Of a stretch of 64,000 nucleotides of DNA, positions 20,753-29,662 are shown piece after piece. The stretch lies in the NCBI GenBank assembly GCA_018335935.1, contig JAGXRG010000013.1, positions 62,001 to 126,000 of the forward strand, read 5' to 3'. A program made the position numbers and the translations under genes. Below the pieces are notes generated by a model, which saw only the letters and a program-made list of their open reading frames with translations, made no database searches and was not told the origin of the DNA. Source of the DNA: Chitinophagaceae bacterium (GTDB lineage Bacteria; Bacteroidota; Bacteroidia; Chitinophagales; Chitinophagaceae). Within the stretch, counting starts at the first letter, position 1. Each line of letters opens with the position of its first letter.

Positions 20753-21892
20753 ATGAATTTTCAACAAACTGAACTTACTACACAAGCTGCACAAATTGCA
20801 CGTGATTTTGCCCAACAACATATAAAACCACATTTAATGGAGTGGGATGAGAGTCAAGAATTTCCAGTTCATATTTTTAAGGAATTAGGAAAACTAGGTA
20901 TGATGGGTGTTTTAGTTCCTGCAGAATATGGTGGAACAGGGTTCGGTTATTTTGAATATAATGCTATAATACAAGAAATTTCTCAGGTATGTGGTTCTAT
21001 TGGCTTGAGTGTTGCAGCACATAACTCTCTTTGCACAAACCATATTTTAACTTTTGGAAATGAAAATCAAAAGAAAAAATATTTACCAAAGTTAGCAACT
21101 GCAGAACATATTGGTGCTTGGGGATTAACTGAGCCTAATACAGGTAGTGATGCAGGAAATATGAAAACTACTGCGGTTAAAGAAGGAAATAATTGGGTTT
21201 TAAATGGAACAAAAAGTTGGATTACACATGGTAAAAGCGGAGATATTGCTGTTGTAATAGCTAGAACAGGTGAACCAAGAGCAAAAAATAATGCAACTGC
21301 ATTTGTTGTTGAACGAGGAACACAAGGTTTCATGGCAGGAAAGAAAGAAAATAAACTAGGCATGCGTGCCAGTGAAACCTGCGAAATGATTTTTGATAAT
21401 TGTATTATTAGTGATGAACAAAGATTGGGTGAAGTTGGAGAGGGATTTAAACAATCTATGAAAATTTTAGATGGAGGAAGAATCTCCATTGGAGCCCTAT
21501 CTGTAGGAATAGCTAAAGGTGCTTATAAAGCAGCATTACAGTATGCACAAGAAAGACATCAATTCGATCAACCCATTGCAAATTTTCAAGGAATTAGTTT
21601 TAAACTAGCAGATATGGCTACTGAAATTGCAGCTGCTGATTTGCTGTTAGAAAAAGCTTGTGCCATTAAAAATGATGGAGGTAAAGTAACTTTACAAGGT
21701 GCAATGGCTAAATATTATGGCAGCGAAATAGCTGTAAAAATTAGTACAGATGCTGTGCAAATATTTGGTGGATATGGATACACCAAAGACTTTCCTGTAG
21801 AAAAATTTTATAGAGATTCTAAACTTTGTACTATTGGAGAAGGTACAAGTGAAATTCAAAAATTAGTTATAGCCAGAGAAATTCTTAGCTAG
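20753..21892 (+). CDS. acyl-CoA dehydrogenase
   Basis: GAWGLTEPNTGSDAGNMKTTA, RAYA-type helix, IFGGYGYTKDFPVEKFYRDSKLCTIGEGTSEIQKLVIAREI. Confidence 0.95.
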   Translation: MNFQQTELTTQAAQIARDFAQQHIKPHLMEWDESQEFPVHIFKELGKLGMMGVLVPAEYGGTGFGYFEYNAIIQEISQVCGSIGLSVAAHNSLCTNHILTFGNENQKKKYLPKLATAEHIGAWGLTEPNTGSDAGNMKTTAVKEGNNWVLNGTKSWITHGKSGDIAVVIARTGEPRAKNNATAFVVERGTQGFMAGKKENKLGMRASETCEMIFDNCIISDEQRLGEVGEGFKQSMKILDGGRISIGALSVGIAKGAYKAALQYAQERHQFDQPIANFQGISFKLADMATEIAAADLLLEKACAIKNDGGKVTLQGAMAKYYGSEIAVKISTDAVQIFGGYGYTKDFPVEKFYRDSKLCTIGEGTSEIQKLVIAREILS

Positions 21893-21894
21893 TT

Positions 21895-23541
21895 TTAAAC
21901 TTGAAAAACTCCTGTTTTAAATTCTTCAATTTTTGGATTATGATTGGCTGCATTAATAGCTTCTGAAATTAGTTTTCTGGTTTCAATAGGGTCAATAATA
22001 TCATCTACCCATAATCTTGCAGCTGCATAATATGGTGAAGTTTGTTTTTCGTATCTGTCTTTTATTTTATTCAACAATTCATTTTCATCTGCTTCGCTTA
22101 CTAATTTACCTTTAGATTTTTCGCTAGCTACTTGAATTTGTAATAAAGTTTTGGCAGCAGCATCACCACCCATTACAGCTATTTTAGCACTTGGCCAAGC
22201 ATAAATAAATCTTGGATCATATGCTTTACCACACATGGCATAATTGCCAGCTCCATAACTATTACCAACAATAATTGTAATTTTTGGAACAACAGAATTA
22301 GCTACTGCATTTACCAATTTAGCACCATCTTTAATTATGCCACTATGTTCACTTCTACTACCTACCATAAAACCAGTTACGTCTTGCAAAAACACTAATG
22401 GAATCTTCTTCTGATTACAATTCATTATAAAACGGGCAGCTTTATCTGCACTATCGTTATAAATAACACCACCCATTCTCATTTCACCATTTGCTGTTTT
22501 GGTAATGAGTCTTTGATTAGCCACAATACCAACTGCCCAACCATCAACCCTGGCATATCCACAAACTATTGATTTACCATAATCCTTTTTAAATTCATCA
22601 AAACTAGAATTTCCATTTTCATCTGCATCAACTATTCTGTCTATAATTTCTACAATATCATAAGGTTTAAGATTGTTTTCGCTCATAATACCATAAATCT
22701 CTTTTGCATCTTTAAATGAATTGTAAGATTTTATTCTATTAAAACCTGCTTTTTCATTTTCACCAATTCTTCCCATTAAGGTTTTAATATAATCTAAACA
22801 TTCTTTTTCGGTTTTAAATTTATAATCTGCTATTCCACTAATACTATTGTGTGTATCAGCACCGCCTAATATTTCATTATCAATATCTTCGCCTATTGCA
22901 GCTTTTACCAAATAGCTTCCTGCTAAAAAAATACTTCCATTGCCTTCAACCATTAAAGTCTCATCACTCATAATAGGTAAATAAGCACCACCAGCAACAC
23001 AAGCACCCATAACAGCAGCAATTTGAGTAATGCCCATTGCACTCATTTTTGCATTGTTTCTAAAGATTCTTCCAAAATGTTCTTTATCCGGAAAAATTTC
23101 ATCTTGCATGGGTAGAAACACACCTGCACTATCCACCAAATAAATAATTGGCAAGTGATTTTCCATAGCAATTTCTTGCATTCTCAAATTCTTTTTACCA
23201 GAAATAGGAAACCATGCACCAGCTTTAACAGTTTGATCATTTGCTACAATTACACATTGTTTTCCACTTACATATCCTATGCCTGCAACACATCCACCAG
23301 CTGGGCAGCCCCCTTGTTCTTCATACATTTCATATCCTACAAAAGCTCCAATTTCAATAAAGTTGGAACTTTTATCAATTAAATATTCAATTCTTTCTCT
23401 TGCTGTTAGTTTGTTTCTTTCAGCTTGTTTGGCCATAGATTTTTTTCCACCACCAAGTTTAATGATTTCATATTTTTGTTTTTTGTTACTAATTAGTAAC
23501 TTCATCCAATCTTCATTTCTATTAAACTCTAAATTTTGCAT
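21895..23541 (-). CDS. acyl-CoA carboxylase beta subunit (methylcrotonyl/propionyl-CoA carboxylase-like)
   Basis: KLTARERIEYLIDK, GKQCVIVANDQTVKAGAW, GGAYLPIMSDE, FLQDVTGFMVG, GNSYGAGNYAMCGKAYDPRF; likely start MQNLEFNRNEDW at 23541. Confidence 0.92.
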   Translation of the reverse strand: MQNLEFNRNEDWMKLLISNKKQKYEIIKLGGGKKSMAKQAERNKLTARERIEYLIDKSSNFIEIGAFVGYEMYEEQGGCPAGGCVAGIGYVSGKQCVIVANDQTVKAGAWFPISGKKNLRMQEIAMENHLPIIYLVDSAGVFLPMQDEIFPDKEHFGRIFRNNAKMSAMGITQIAAVMGACVAGGAYLPIMSDETLMVEGNGSIFLAGSYLVKAAIGEDIDNEILGGADTHNSISGIADYKFKTEKECLDYIKTLMGRIGENEKAGFNRIKSYNSFKDAKEIYGIMSENNLKPYDIVEIIDRIVDADENGNSSFDEFKKDYGKSIVCGYARVDGWAVGIVANQRLITKTANGEMRMGGVIYNDSADKAARFIMNCNQKKIPLVFLQDVTGFMVGSRSEHSGIIKDGAKLVNAVANSVVPKITIIVGNSYGAGNYAMCGKAYDPRFIYAWPSAKIAVMGGDAAAKTLLQIQVASEKSKGKLVSEADENELLNKIKDRYEKQTSPYYAAARLWVDDIIDPIETRKLISEAINAANHNPKIEEFKTGVFQV

Positions 23542-23627
23542 ACGAACAAATGTTAGTTTTGGCAAATATAGCTTGGGTTAAATTAAACTTTTAAGGATTA
23601 AATATATCGAAACCCCAATAACTGATT

Positions 23628-24176
23628 ATGATTCAACAAGAGGATAAAGAACTTTTAATTTTATTTAAGCAAACCGATAGTAAGGAAAAAGCCTTTACTG
23701 CTATTATAAAAAAATATCAGGAAAAATTATATTGGCACATTAGAAGAATGGTTGTAGAACATGAAGATGCTAACGATGTTTTACAAAACATGTTTATTAA
23801 AGTATGGAATGGCCTTGAAAATTTTAGAGAAGATAGTCAACTTTATACATGGTTATATAGAATAGCAACCAATGAAAGTTTGACTTTTATTGAACAACAA
23901 AAAAGAAAATCTGCCTCCAGTATTGATGATGAGGAAAACGGGTTAAGTGAAAAAGTTGCAGCAAGTGAAGGCTTTGATGTTAAAAAACTAGAATGGAAAT
24001 TGCAATTGGCTATACAAAAATTGCCCGAAAAACAGCGAGTTGTCTTTAACCTAAGATATTATGATGAAATGCCTTATGAAGAAATGAGTAGGGTATTAGA
24101 AACCAGTGAAGGAGCATTGAAAGCTAGTTATCATCATGCAGCTAAAAAAATTGAAGATTTTATTAGAAATTATTAA
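23628..24176 (+). CDS. ECF-type RNA polymerase sigma factor (sigma-70 family)
   Basis: EHEDANDVLQNMFIKVWNGLENFREDSQLYTWLYRIATNESL (region 2) and LPEKQRVVFNLRYYDEMPYEEMSRVLETSEGALKASYHHAAKKI (region 4). Confidence 0.95.
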   Translation: MIQQEDKELLILFKQTDSKEKAFTAIIKKYQEKLYWHIRRMVVEHEDANDVLQNMFIKVWNGLENFREDSQLYTWLYRIATNESLTFIEQQKRKSASSIDDEENGLSEKVAASEGFDVKKLEWKLQLAIQKLPEKQRVVFNLRYYDEMPYEEMSRVLETSEGALKASYHHAAKKIEDFIRNY

Positions 24177-24209
24177 ACTTTTACGTTCAAATACAGTCAG
24201 AATAACGTT

Positions 24210-24893
24210 ATGGGCGACGATTATAACATACTCAATCAAATAAAAAGCACAAATTCAGATACTTATAAAGTTCCAGAAGGATACTTTAATCATCTGGCAG
24301 ATAGCATTTTACTTAAAATTCAATCGAAAAATGCTTTCTATAGGGTGCCAAATAATTACTTCGATAATCTTTCTGATACAATTTTGGGTAAAATTAAAGC
24401 CCAATCTAGTGTAGAAACTTGTAATGAAGAATTGGCTACCATTGCACCATTATTAACACAAATCAGCAAAAAGAACGTTTATCAAGTACCAGAAAACTAT
24501 TTTAGTTCTTTTCAAGTTCAAGCTCTTGTTCAGCAAAAGCCAAAAATTGTTCAATTCAAATTTGTAAAAACTTATTTAAAATATGCTGTTGCTGCAGTAA
24601 TAGTTTCTGTAATTGCAGTTGGTGGTTTATTTCAACAGCATAATACTAGTCAACAAAGTTTAGCACTTCATCAACAAGTAAAACAGATTGATATTGAAAA
24701 AAGTATTAATCATATCAGTGATCAAGAATTAAATCAGGTTTTGGAAGAAGAACAATTGATAGCATATCAATCAACAAATAAATCAACAAGTTTGCCTTGG
24801 ACTAATTTAGACAATTTAGATGAAGAACTGAAATATGTTACAGATGAAGAAATAGACTCATATTTTAAAGAAAATAATATATCAATTAATTAA
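24210..24893 (+). CDS. putative sigma-linked membrane protein with three VPxxYF repeats (anti-sigma candidate)
   Basis: Three YxVPxxYF copies before one TM helix (YLKYAVAAVIVSVIAVGGLF); directly downstream of the ECF sigma gene. Confidence 0.65.
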   Translation: MGDDYNILNQIKSTNSDTYKVPEGYFNHLADSILLKIQSKNAFYRVPNNYFDNLSDTILGKIKAQSSVETCNEELATIAPLLTQISKKNVYQVPENYFSSFQVQALVQQKPKIVQFKFVKTYLKYAVAAVIVSVIAVGGLFQQHNTSQQSLALHQQVKQIDIEKSINHISDQELNQVLEEEQLIAYQSTNKSTSLPWTNLDNLDEELKYVTDEEIDSYFKENNISIN

Positions 24894-24903
24894 ATTACTT
24901 ATA

Positions 24904-25377
24904 ATGAAAAACTTTTTACTCATATTGCTTTTATCTCTTTCTGTTCCTGTATTTGCTCAGGAAAATGAAATGTACGAGCAAGATGAAATGATTGAAAATA
25001 GTAAAATGGCACAATCTATTGATGCACTTAAAATGGCTTATATTACTAAAGAGTTAAATCTTTCTCCAGATGAAGCACAAAAGTTTTGGCCTATATATAA
25101 TAGTTACTCTACTGAAATACGAAAAGCAAGAAAAGATTTTAAGGCAGATGATCTAGCCTTTCAAGAAAGGAAAGTAAACATTATGAAAAGATATCATGAA
25201 GATTTTAGAAGAGTTTTAAATAGTGAAATCCGCTCAAAACAGTGTTTTAAAGTAGAACCTGAATTTCATAAAGTATTAAGAAGAGAATGGCAACGAAGAC
25301 ATGGAAACACACTTCCTGATAAAAATATTAGAAATATTCGTCCAAACAATGTTAAACCTATAAAAATTAAACCTTAA
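24904..25377 (+). CDS. periplasmic Spy/CpxP-like sensor-type protein
   Basis: Signal peptide MKNFLLILLLSLSVPVFAQ; helical KELNLSPDEAQKFWPIYNSYSTEIRKARKDFK resembling the LTxxQ-type Spy/CpxP helix; same operon. Confidence 0.65.
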   Translation: MKNFLLILLLSLSVPVFAQENEMYEQDEMIENSKMAQSIDALKMAYITKELNLSPDEAQKFWPIYNSYSTEIRKARKDFKADDLAFQERKVNIMKRYHEDFRRVLNSEIRSKQCFKVEPEFHKVLRREWQRRHGNTLPDKNIRNIRPNNVKPIKIKP

Positions 25378-25416
25378 TAATGTTATTTTAAAACTGTAAA
25401 ACAGTTTTAAACCCTA

Positions 25417-25476
25417 AAAGATGCCAAGTTTTTTACGAGTTTTTAAAAATAGACTCTAAAAAAATTTGGCATCTTT
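25417..25476. repeat. 24-bp imperfect inverted repeat (60-bp hairpin)
   Basis: Arms AAAGATGCCAAGTTTTTTACGAGT (25417-25440) and ACTCTAAAAAAATTTGGCATCTTT (25453-25476), 21/24 complementary, 12-nt loop. Confidence 0.85.
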
Positions 25477-25495
25477 GTTTACACCTCTATATTTG
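25465..25495 (+). promoter_or_regulatory. Bacteroidota-type promoter (TTTG-N19-TATATTTG) for tRNA-Glu
   Basis: TTTG at 25465-25468, 19-bp spacer, TATATTTG (TAnnTTTG) at 25488-25495, 16 bp upstream of the tRNA. Confidence 0.65.
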
Positions 25496-25511
25496 CAACC
25501 CAATTCAAAAT

Positions 25512-25583
25512 GGAGCGTTGGTCAAGGGGTTAAGACACCTCCCTTTCACGGAGGAATCACGGGTTCGATTCCCGTACGCTCTA
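25512..25583 (+). tRNA. tRNA-Glu (anticodon TTC)
   Basis: GGAGCGT/ACGCTCT acceptor stem, CCTCC-CTTTCAC-GGAGG anticodon arm, GGGTTCGATTCCC T-arm; CCA not encoded. Confidence 0.95.
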
Positions 25584-25606
25584 CTAAAATCTTTTCAAAA
25601 GAAGTC

Positions 25607-25645
25607 AAAAGCCTGTAAAAAATTAGTGTTTACAGGCTTTTTTGT
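25607..25645 (+). terminator. Rho-independent terminator after tRNA-Glu
   Basis: AAAAGCCTGTAAA...TTTACAGGCTTTTTTG. Confidence 0.85.
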
Positions 25646-25907
25646 TTTCGCACCTTTATTATTGATTTGAATGAAATCAACATCAAACTTAAAACTTGCA
25701 TTAACATACGATAGGCTGGTTTCAAAATCAAAATTAAACAGCATACCTGTTATCATATTACTTCTATACAGAAGAACTTGAAACTGTTCAATTGTTTATG
25801 TAGTTTTCTAAAACTGTTATGAATACAATTTTTTCTTTGTTTTTTAAAATGTTAACTGTTGCTGTTTCTGCAAATGGAATAGGTAATTGTTTCATATTAA
25901 TTTGTAA

Positions 25908-26090
25908 TTAAGGTTTTAATAGTTCGTTTAAGCATTCTGCTATTTCTTCAATTATATCATCTTTTGTAAGTTGAATTAATTCAGCAAAACGGGTAATCCT
26001 AAAATAATATTCCATCTCTAATATTCTGCCAGAATCCCCTTCCCAAAAATCTTTATCACCATGAACACCAAATAATGCAATTCCATCCAT
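25908..26090 (-). CDS. short hypothetical ORF (60 aa), possible relict
   Basis: MDGIALFGVHGDKDFWEGDSGRILEMEYYFRITRFAELIQLTKDDIIEEIAECLNELLKP; the frame continues upstream of the ATG (DCDGIIP) to a stop. Confidence 0.4.
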   Translation of the reverse strand: MDGIALFGVHGDKDFWEGDSGRILEMEYYFRITRFAELIQLTKDDIIEEIAECLNELLKP

Positions 26091-26216
26091 AGGAATTATT
26101 CCATCACAATCCTATTTTTCAAAGATTTTCTTACAGCATAAATTTTCGCTTTAAAAATATATGAATCAAAATATGATAAAAAATCACTAGAAAAATTCTA
26201 ATCCGAATCAAAAAAA

Positions 26217-26245
26217 AAGTGGCGAGATTATCTCGCCACTTTTTT
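26217..26245 (-). terminator. Rho-independent terminator (bidirectional-looking)
   Basis: AAAGTGGCGAGA-tta-TCTCGCCACTTT-type stem flanked by A-run and T-run. Confidence 0.85.
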
Positions 26246-26269
26246 AATTTAATTTATTTGTAAGTTTTA

Positions 26270-28918
26270 CTATAATTTGATAAGCTTAACAACTTTTCTT
26301 TCAGATCCTTGAGTTAATTCTAGTAAATAAACTCCTTTATTCCAGTTTTCGCCAAGAATTAAATTTGAGTTTGAATTAATTCCGTTTCTAACTTCAATTA
26401 ACTGGCCATAAATATTTACAGTTCTGGCAATTAATTGTCCTTCTGATTTACTATCTATTCTAATGTTAAATGAACTACTTGATGGGTTCGAAAATACTTT
26501 AACACTTAATGGACTAACTAATAAATTGTTGTCATCTACAATTGATCTTGATGCAGAATTTGGAGCACAAGGTAATTGATTACATGTACCTAGTCTATCT
26601 CCACCATGTAAACCAATATGAGCAGGTACAGCATTTACACTAATTGAAAGTGTTTGTGAATTACCAGGATTTCCAGAAGGTAAATGGCATACATAAACTT
26701 TACCTGTGTTTTTACCGTTTTTATCAAATACTCTGATGTCTGTAACACATATATCAATAGTACAAGTTGTTGTACATCCATATTTATTTGTAACTAGAAC
26801 AGTAAAACTATAATTGCCAGCTACAGTTGGTGTAAATACTGGGTTTGATGTGTTGGTATTACTTAAATTATTACCAGTCCAAGAATAAGTATAAGGTGCA
26901 CCACTTGATGGTGTTTCAACACTTAATGTGGTGCTTTGAGCTCCATATCCTAAATACAAGTTGGTTGATGTTCCTCCAGTAAAGGTTGTATTAGTTGGTA
27001 CTGATGTAATGCTACAAGTTGGAATTTCTCCTATTAGATTTACTGTTGTATTGCAAGTTGAAGTATTGCCACTAGCATCTGTTACAGTTAAAGTAACATT
27101 ATTTAATCCAAGGTCATTGCAATTAAATGAAGTTTTTGAATTTGCTAAACTTAATGTAACTATACCACAATTGTCATAACTTCCATTATCTACATCCGCG
27201 ATAGTAATACTTGCAGTTCCATTAACTAATGTAGCTGTTACTGGTTTGCAGATTGCGTTTGGAGCTTCATTATCTACAACTGTTACACTGAAAGAACAAG
27301 TAGCAGAGCCGCAATTATTATTTAAATTAGCAGTAACAGTTGTTGTTCCTATTGGAAATAAACTACCTGATGCTATAGAATAAGTAATTGTTGCACCAGT
27401 TGTACCAGTTACTGCAGGATAGTTTACAACTGCACCACATTGACCAGCATCATTATTTACAGTAATATTTGCAGGACAAGTAACCACCGGATCTTGACAA
27501 GTTGAAATAGTATAATCTTCGGCTTCGCCATAATATCCTGTAAAACAAGAATTCCCTGGATTATAGTAATAAGAATATTCTGAAATCACTCTTAATCTAT
27601 AATTTCCTGTTGCATTTGATGGCACAGTAAACGTAGCTGAACCTAGAGAACCATGATATGGTAAATATACATAAGAGGCTACTTGTTCGCCAGCATCATT
27701 AAAATCACCATCCTTATTCCAATCTACAAATACAGAAGCATATTGATCGTAATTTGCACCATTAATAGAAATGGTATAACTTGATCCTGGTGTTAATGTT
27801 GTTTGCATTGATGAGTAATCAGAATAACCACCATTACAAGAACTAGAATTATTAATTGTACCAAAAGATACATTTGAAATAAACATATATGAACACTGGT
27901 ATCCATATCCTGACGGAATACAATATGGTAAAATATCAACCAATCCATCACAATTATCATCAATGTTATTCCCTACAATTTCTGATGCATTTGGATGAAT
28001 GTTAGGATTATTATCGTTACAATCTCCTTGACAAACTGATAATCCATCTCCATCATGATCAATTTCATTGCTTGGAATTACTCCATCACAATTGTTATCT
28101 TTTCCATCACAAATTTCAGGAGCTCCTGGATATACAGATGGGTCATTATCGTCACAATCATCTTGAGTTCCACATGCTGCTCCTATTGCACTATGTCCAT
28201 CCCCGTCAGCATCAGGTGCACTAACTATTACATCAAAACTGCAATAACTTAAATTTCCTAAATCATCGCTTGCCGTTACATTAACAGTAGTAGTACCTAA
28301 AGGAAAATAAGAACCACTAGGTATAGAATATGTTACTGTAGGATTTGGATCTCTGTTATCTACTGCTGTTACACTATAGTTTGCAATTCCACCACAACTA
28401 TTGCTAACATTTACATTGTTACAAGTTAAAGCTGGGCCATAAGTATCATGAAATGTTTCAAGAATAGGTGAAGTTGGATATAAATTTGAGCAAGCTTCAT
28501 CGAAATAAATATTATTTCCTCCATTGATTGTTATTGAAGTTAAAACATCAAATACAACTGGTGCAAAATCGTAGTAAGCCCAATCATTATATGCATTGGC
28601 TTCACCACTACAAGCAGAAAGTACTTTAATATTAGCTCCACAATCTGATAAATTATTAATTGTTGTATTATTAATAGTACCAGTAGGATTAAGCCATTGG
28701 GTTGTTGTAGTTGTACCATAGGATGAAGTAACGGAAACTTGTCCAGCATTAAAATTATTCGGTAAATCTCCATGCCAGTGTTCTATAAATACTCTAATAA
28801 AACCATTATCTTGTAAACACCAAGCAACTTGAACACCATGTGCCGAAACACTCATTTGAAATATAAAAATTGTTAGTAGAGTATATATTATTCTTTTTAT
28901 TTTATGAATTATTTTCAT
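26270..28918 (-). CDS. large secreted protein: MopE-like metal-binding motifs, GEVED and HYR domains, T9SS C-terminal domain
   Basis: DADGDGHSAIGAACGTQDDCDDNDPSVYPGAPEICDGKDNNCDG; VDWNKDGDFNDAGEQV...GEAEDYT; repeated HYR-like VTCPANITVNNDAGQCGAVVNYP; C-terminal VKVFSNPSSSSFNI...GVYLLELTQGSERKVVKLIKL. Confidence 0.85.
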   Translation of the reverse strand: MKIIHKIKRIIYTLLTIFIFQMSVSAHGVQVAWCLQDNGFIRVFIEHWHGDLPNNFNAGQVSVTSSYGTTTTTQWLNPTGTINNTTINNLSDCGANIKVLSACSGEANAYNDWAYYDFAPVVFDVLTSITINGGNNIYFDEACSNLYPTSPILETFHDTYGPALTCNNVNVSNSCGGIANYSVTAVDNRDPNPTVTYSIPSGSYFPLGTTTVNVTASDDLGNLSYCSFDVIVSAPDADGDGHSAIGAACGTQDDCDDNDPSVYPGAPEICDGKDNNCDGVIPSNEIDHDGDGLSVCQGDCNDNNPNIHPNASEIVGNNIDDNCDGLVDILPYCIPSGYGYQCSYMFISNVSFGTINNSSSCNGGYSDYSSMQTTLTPGSSYTISINGANYDQYASVFVDWNKDGDFNDAGEQVASYVYLPYHGSLGSATFTVPSNATGNYRLRVISEYSYYYNPGNSCFTGYYGEAEDYTISTCQDPVVTCPANITVNNDAGQCGAVVNYPAVTGTTGATITYSIASGSLFPIGTTTVTANLNNNCGSATCSFSVTVVDNEAPNAICKPVTATLVNGTASITIADVDNGSYDNCGIVTLSLANSKTSFNCNDLGLNNVTLTVTDASGNTSTCNTTVNLIGEIPTCSITSVPTNTTFTGGTSTNLYLGYGAQSTTLSVETPSSGAPYTYSWTGNNLSNTNTSNPVFTPTVAGNYSFTVLVTNKYGCTTTCTIDICVTDIRVFDKNGKNTGKVYVCHLPSGNPGNSQTLSISVNAVPAHIGLHGGDRLGTCNQLPCAPNSASRSIVDDNNLLVSPLSVKVFSNPSSSSFNIRIDSKSEGQLIARTVNIYGQLIEVRNGINSNSNLILGENWNKGVYLLELTQGSERKVVKLIKL

Positions 28919-28962
28919 TTTTGTTTTTTTTTGAATTAATTATTTTAGGGCTGATATCTTTT

Positions 28963-29355
28963 TTAAAAATTTTGTTTGTCAAATTGATTGACAAACAACC
29001 AGATAGATTTAAAGTCATTATAAATTTCTATTTTATCTTTTGATATATTTTCTTCTTTGTTTAACCTAAAAAAATCATTTGCTAATTTTTTAAACATAGA
29101 AAGTTCTTTAGGATATTCTTCCATCCATTTTTCAATATTCTTTATAGACGAAATGGTTGACTTTTTTTGTAAGGTAATTTGATTGCCTACTAAAACATCC
29201 TTTGTACCATCTTCTGATATTATTAAAGCTGGTAAGTGTGGAGAGATTAATTTCAAATCATCTAAATTAACTCTTTGAGCATAAAGAGAAAAGCTAGCAA
29301 TGCAACTGAACAGAAAAAATAAACTTCGAATTTTAAAAAATTGTTTTTGAATCAT
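28963..29355 (-). CDS. secreted hypothetical protein (130 aa)
   Basis: N-terminal signal peptide-like SLFFLFSCIASFSLYAQ; no recognised domain. Confidence 0.55.
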   Translation of the reverse strand: MIQKQFFKIRSLFFLFSCIASFSLYAQRVNLDDLKLISPHLPALIISEDGTKDVLVGNQITLQKKSTISSIKNIEKWMEEYPKELSMFKKLANDFFRLNKEENISKDKIEIYNDFKSIWLFVNQFDKQNF

Positions 29356-29600
29356 TTTGAATCATTTTAAGGGTTAAAAATTATAATAAGAATTGTTTAA
29401 ACTTATTATTAAATAAAAAAGAATAATAACAAGGTTGCAATAGCTCTACATATAGAAACAAAAGGAAATAGATGAAAAGCAGTTATGATTTATTCCGTTA
29501 ATTGAAATTAAGTAATTAATTTTCAAAGAGATATTAAAATGTTATTAGAATAACAATTCAATTATTTATTTAATAGTTTACTGCATTGCAGTACGAAAAA

Positions 29601-29626
29601 AGGCTCCCCGAACAACCAGGGAGCCT
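29601..29626 (-). terminator. terminator-like hairpin downstream of the giant secreted protein
   Basis: AGGCTCCC-cgaacaacca-GGGAGCCT; the A-run at 29596-29600 reads as a T-run on the minus strand. Confidence 0.7.
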
Positions 29627-29662
29627 ACTCCTTAAGACTAAACACGAAACACTCTTCGAATA

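Noticed and set aside
20753-23541. Complete leucine-degradation cluster
   Set aside because: Acyl-CoA dehydrogenase, carboxylase beta and a distant HMG-CoA lyase are compatible with it, but the biotin-carboxylase subunit is absent from the window and the genes are convergent or scattered.
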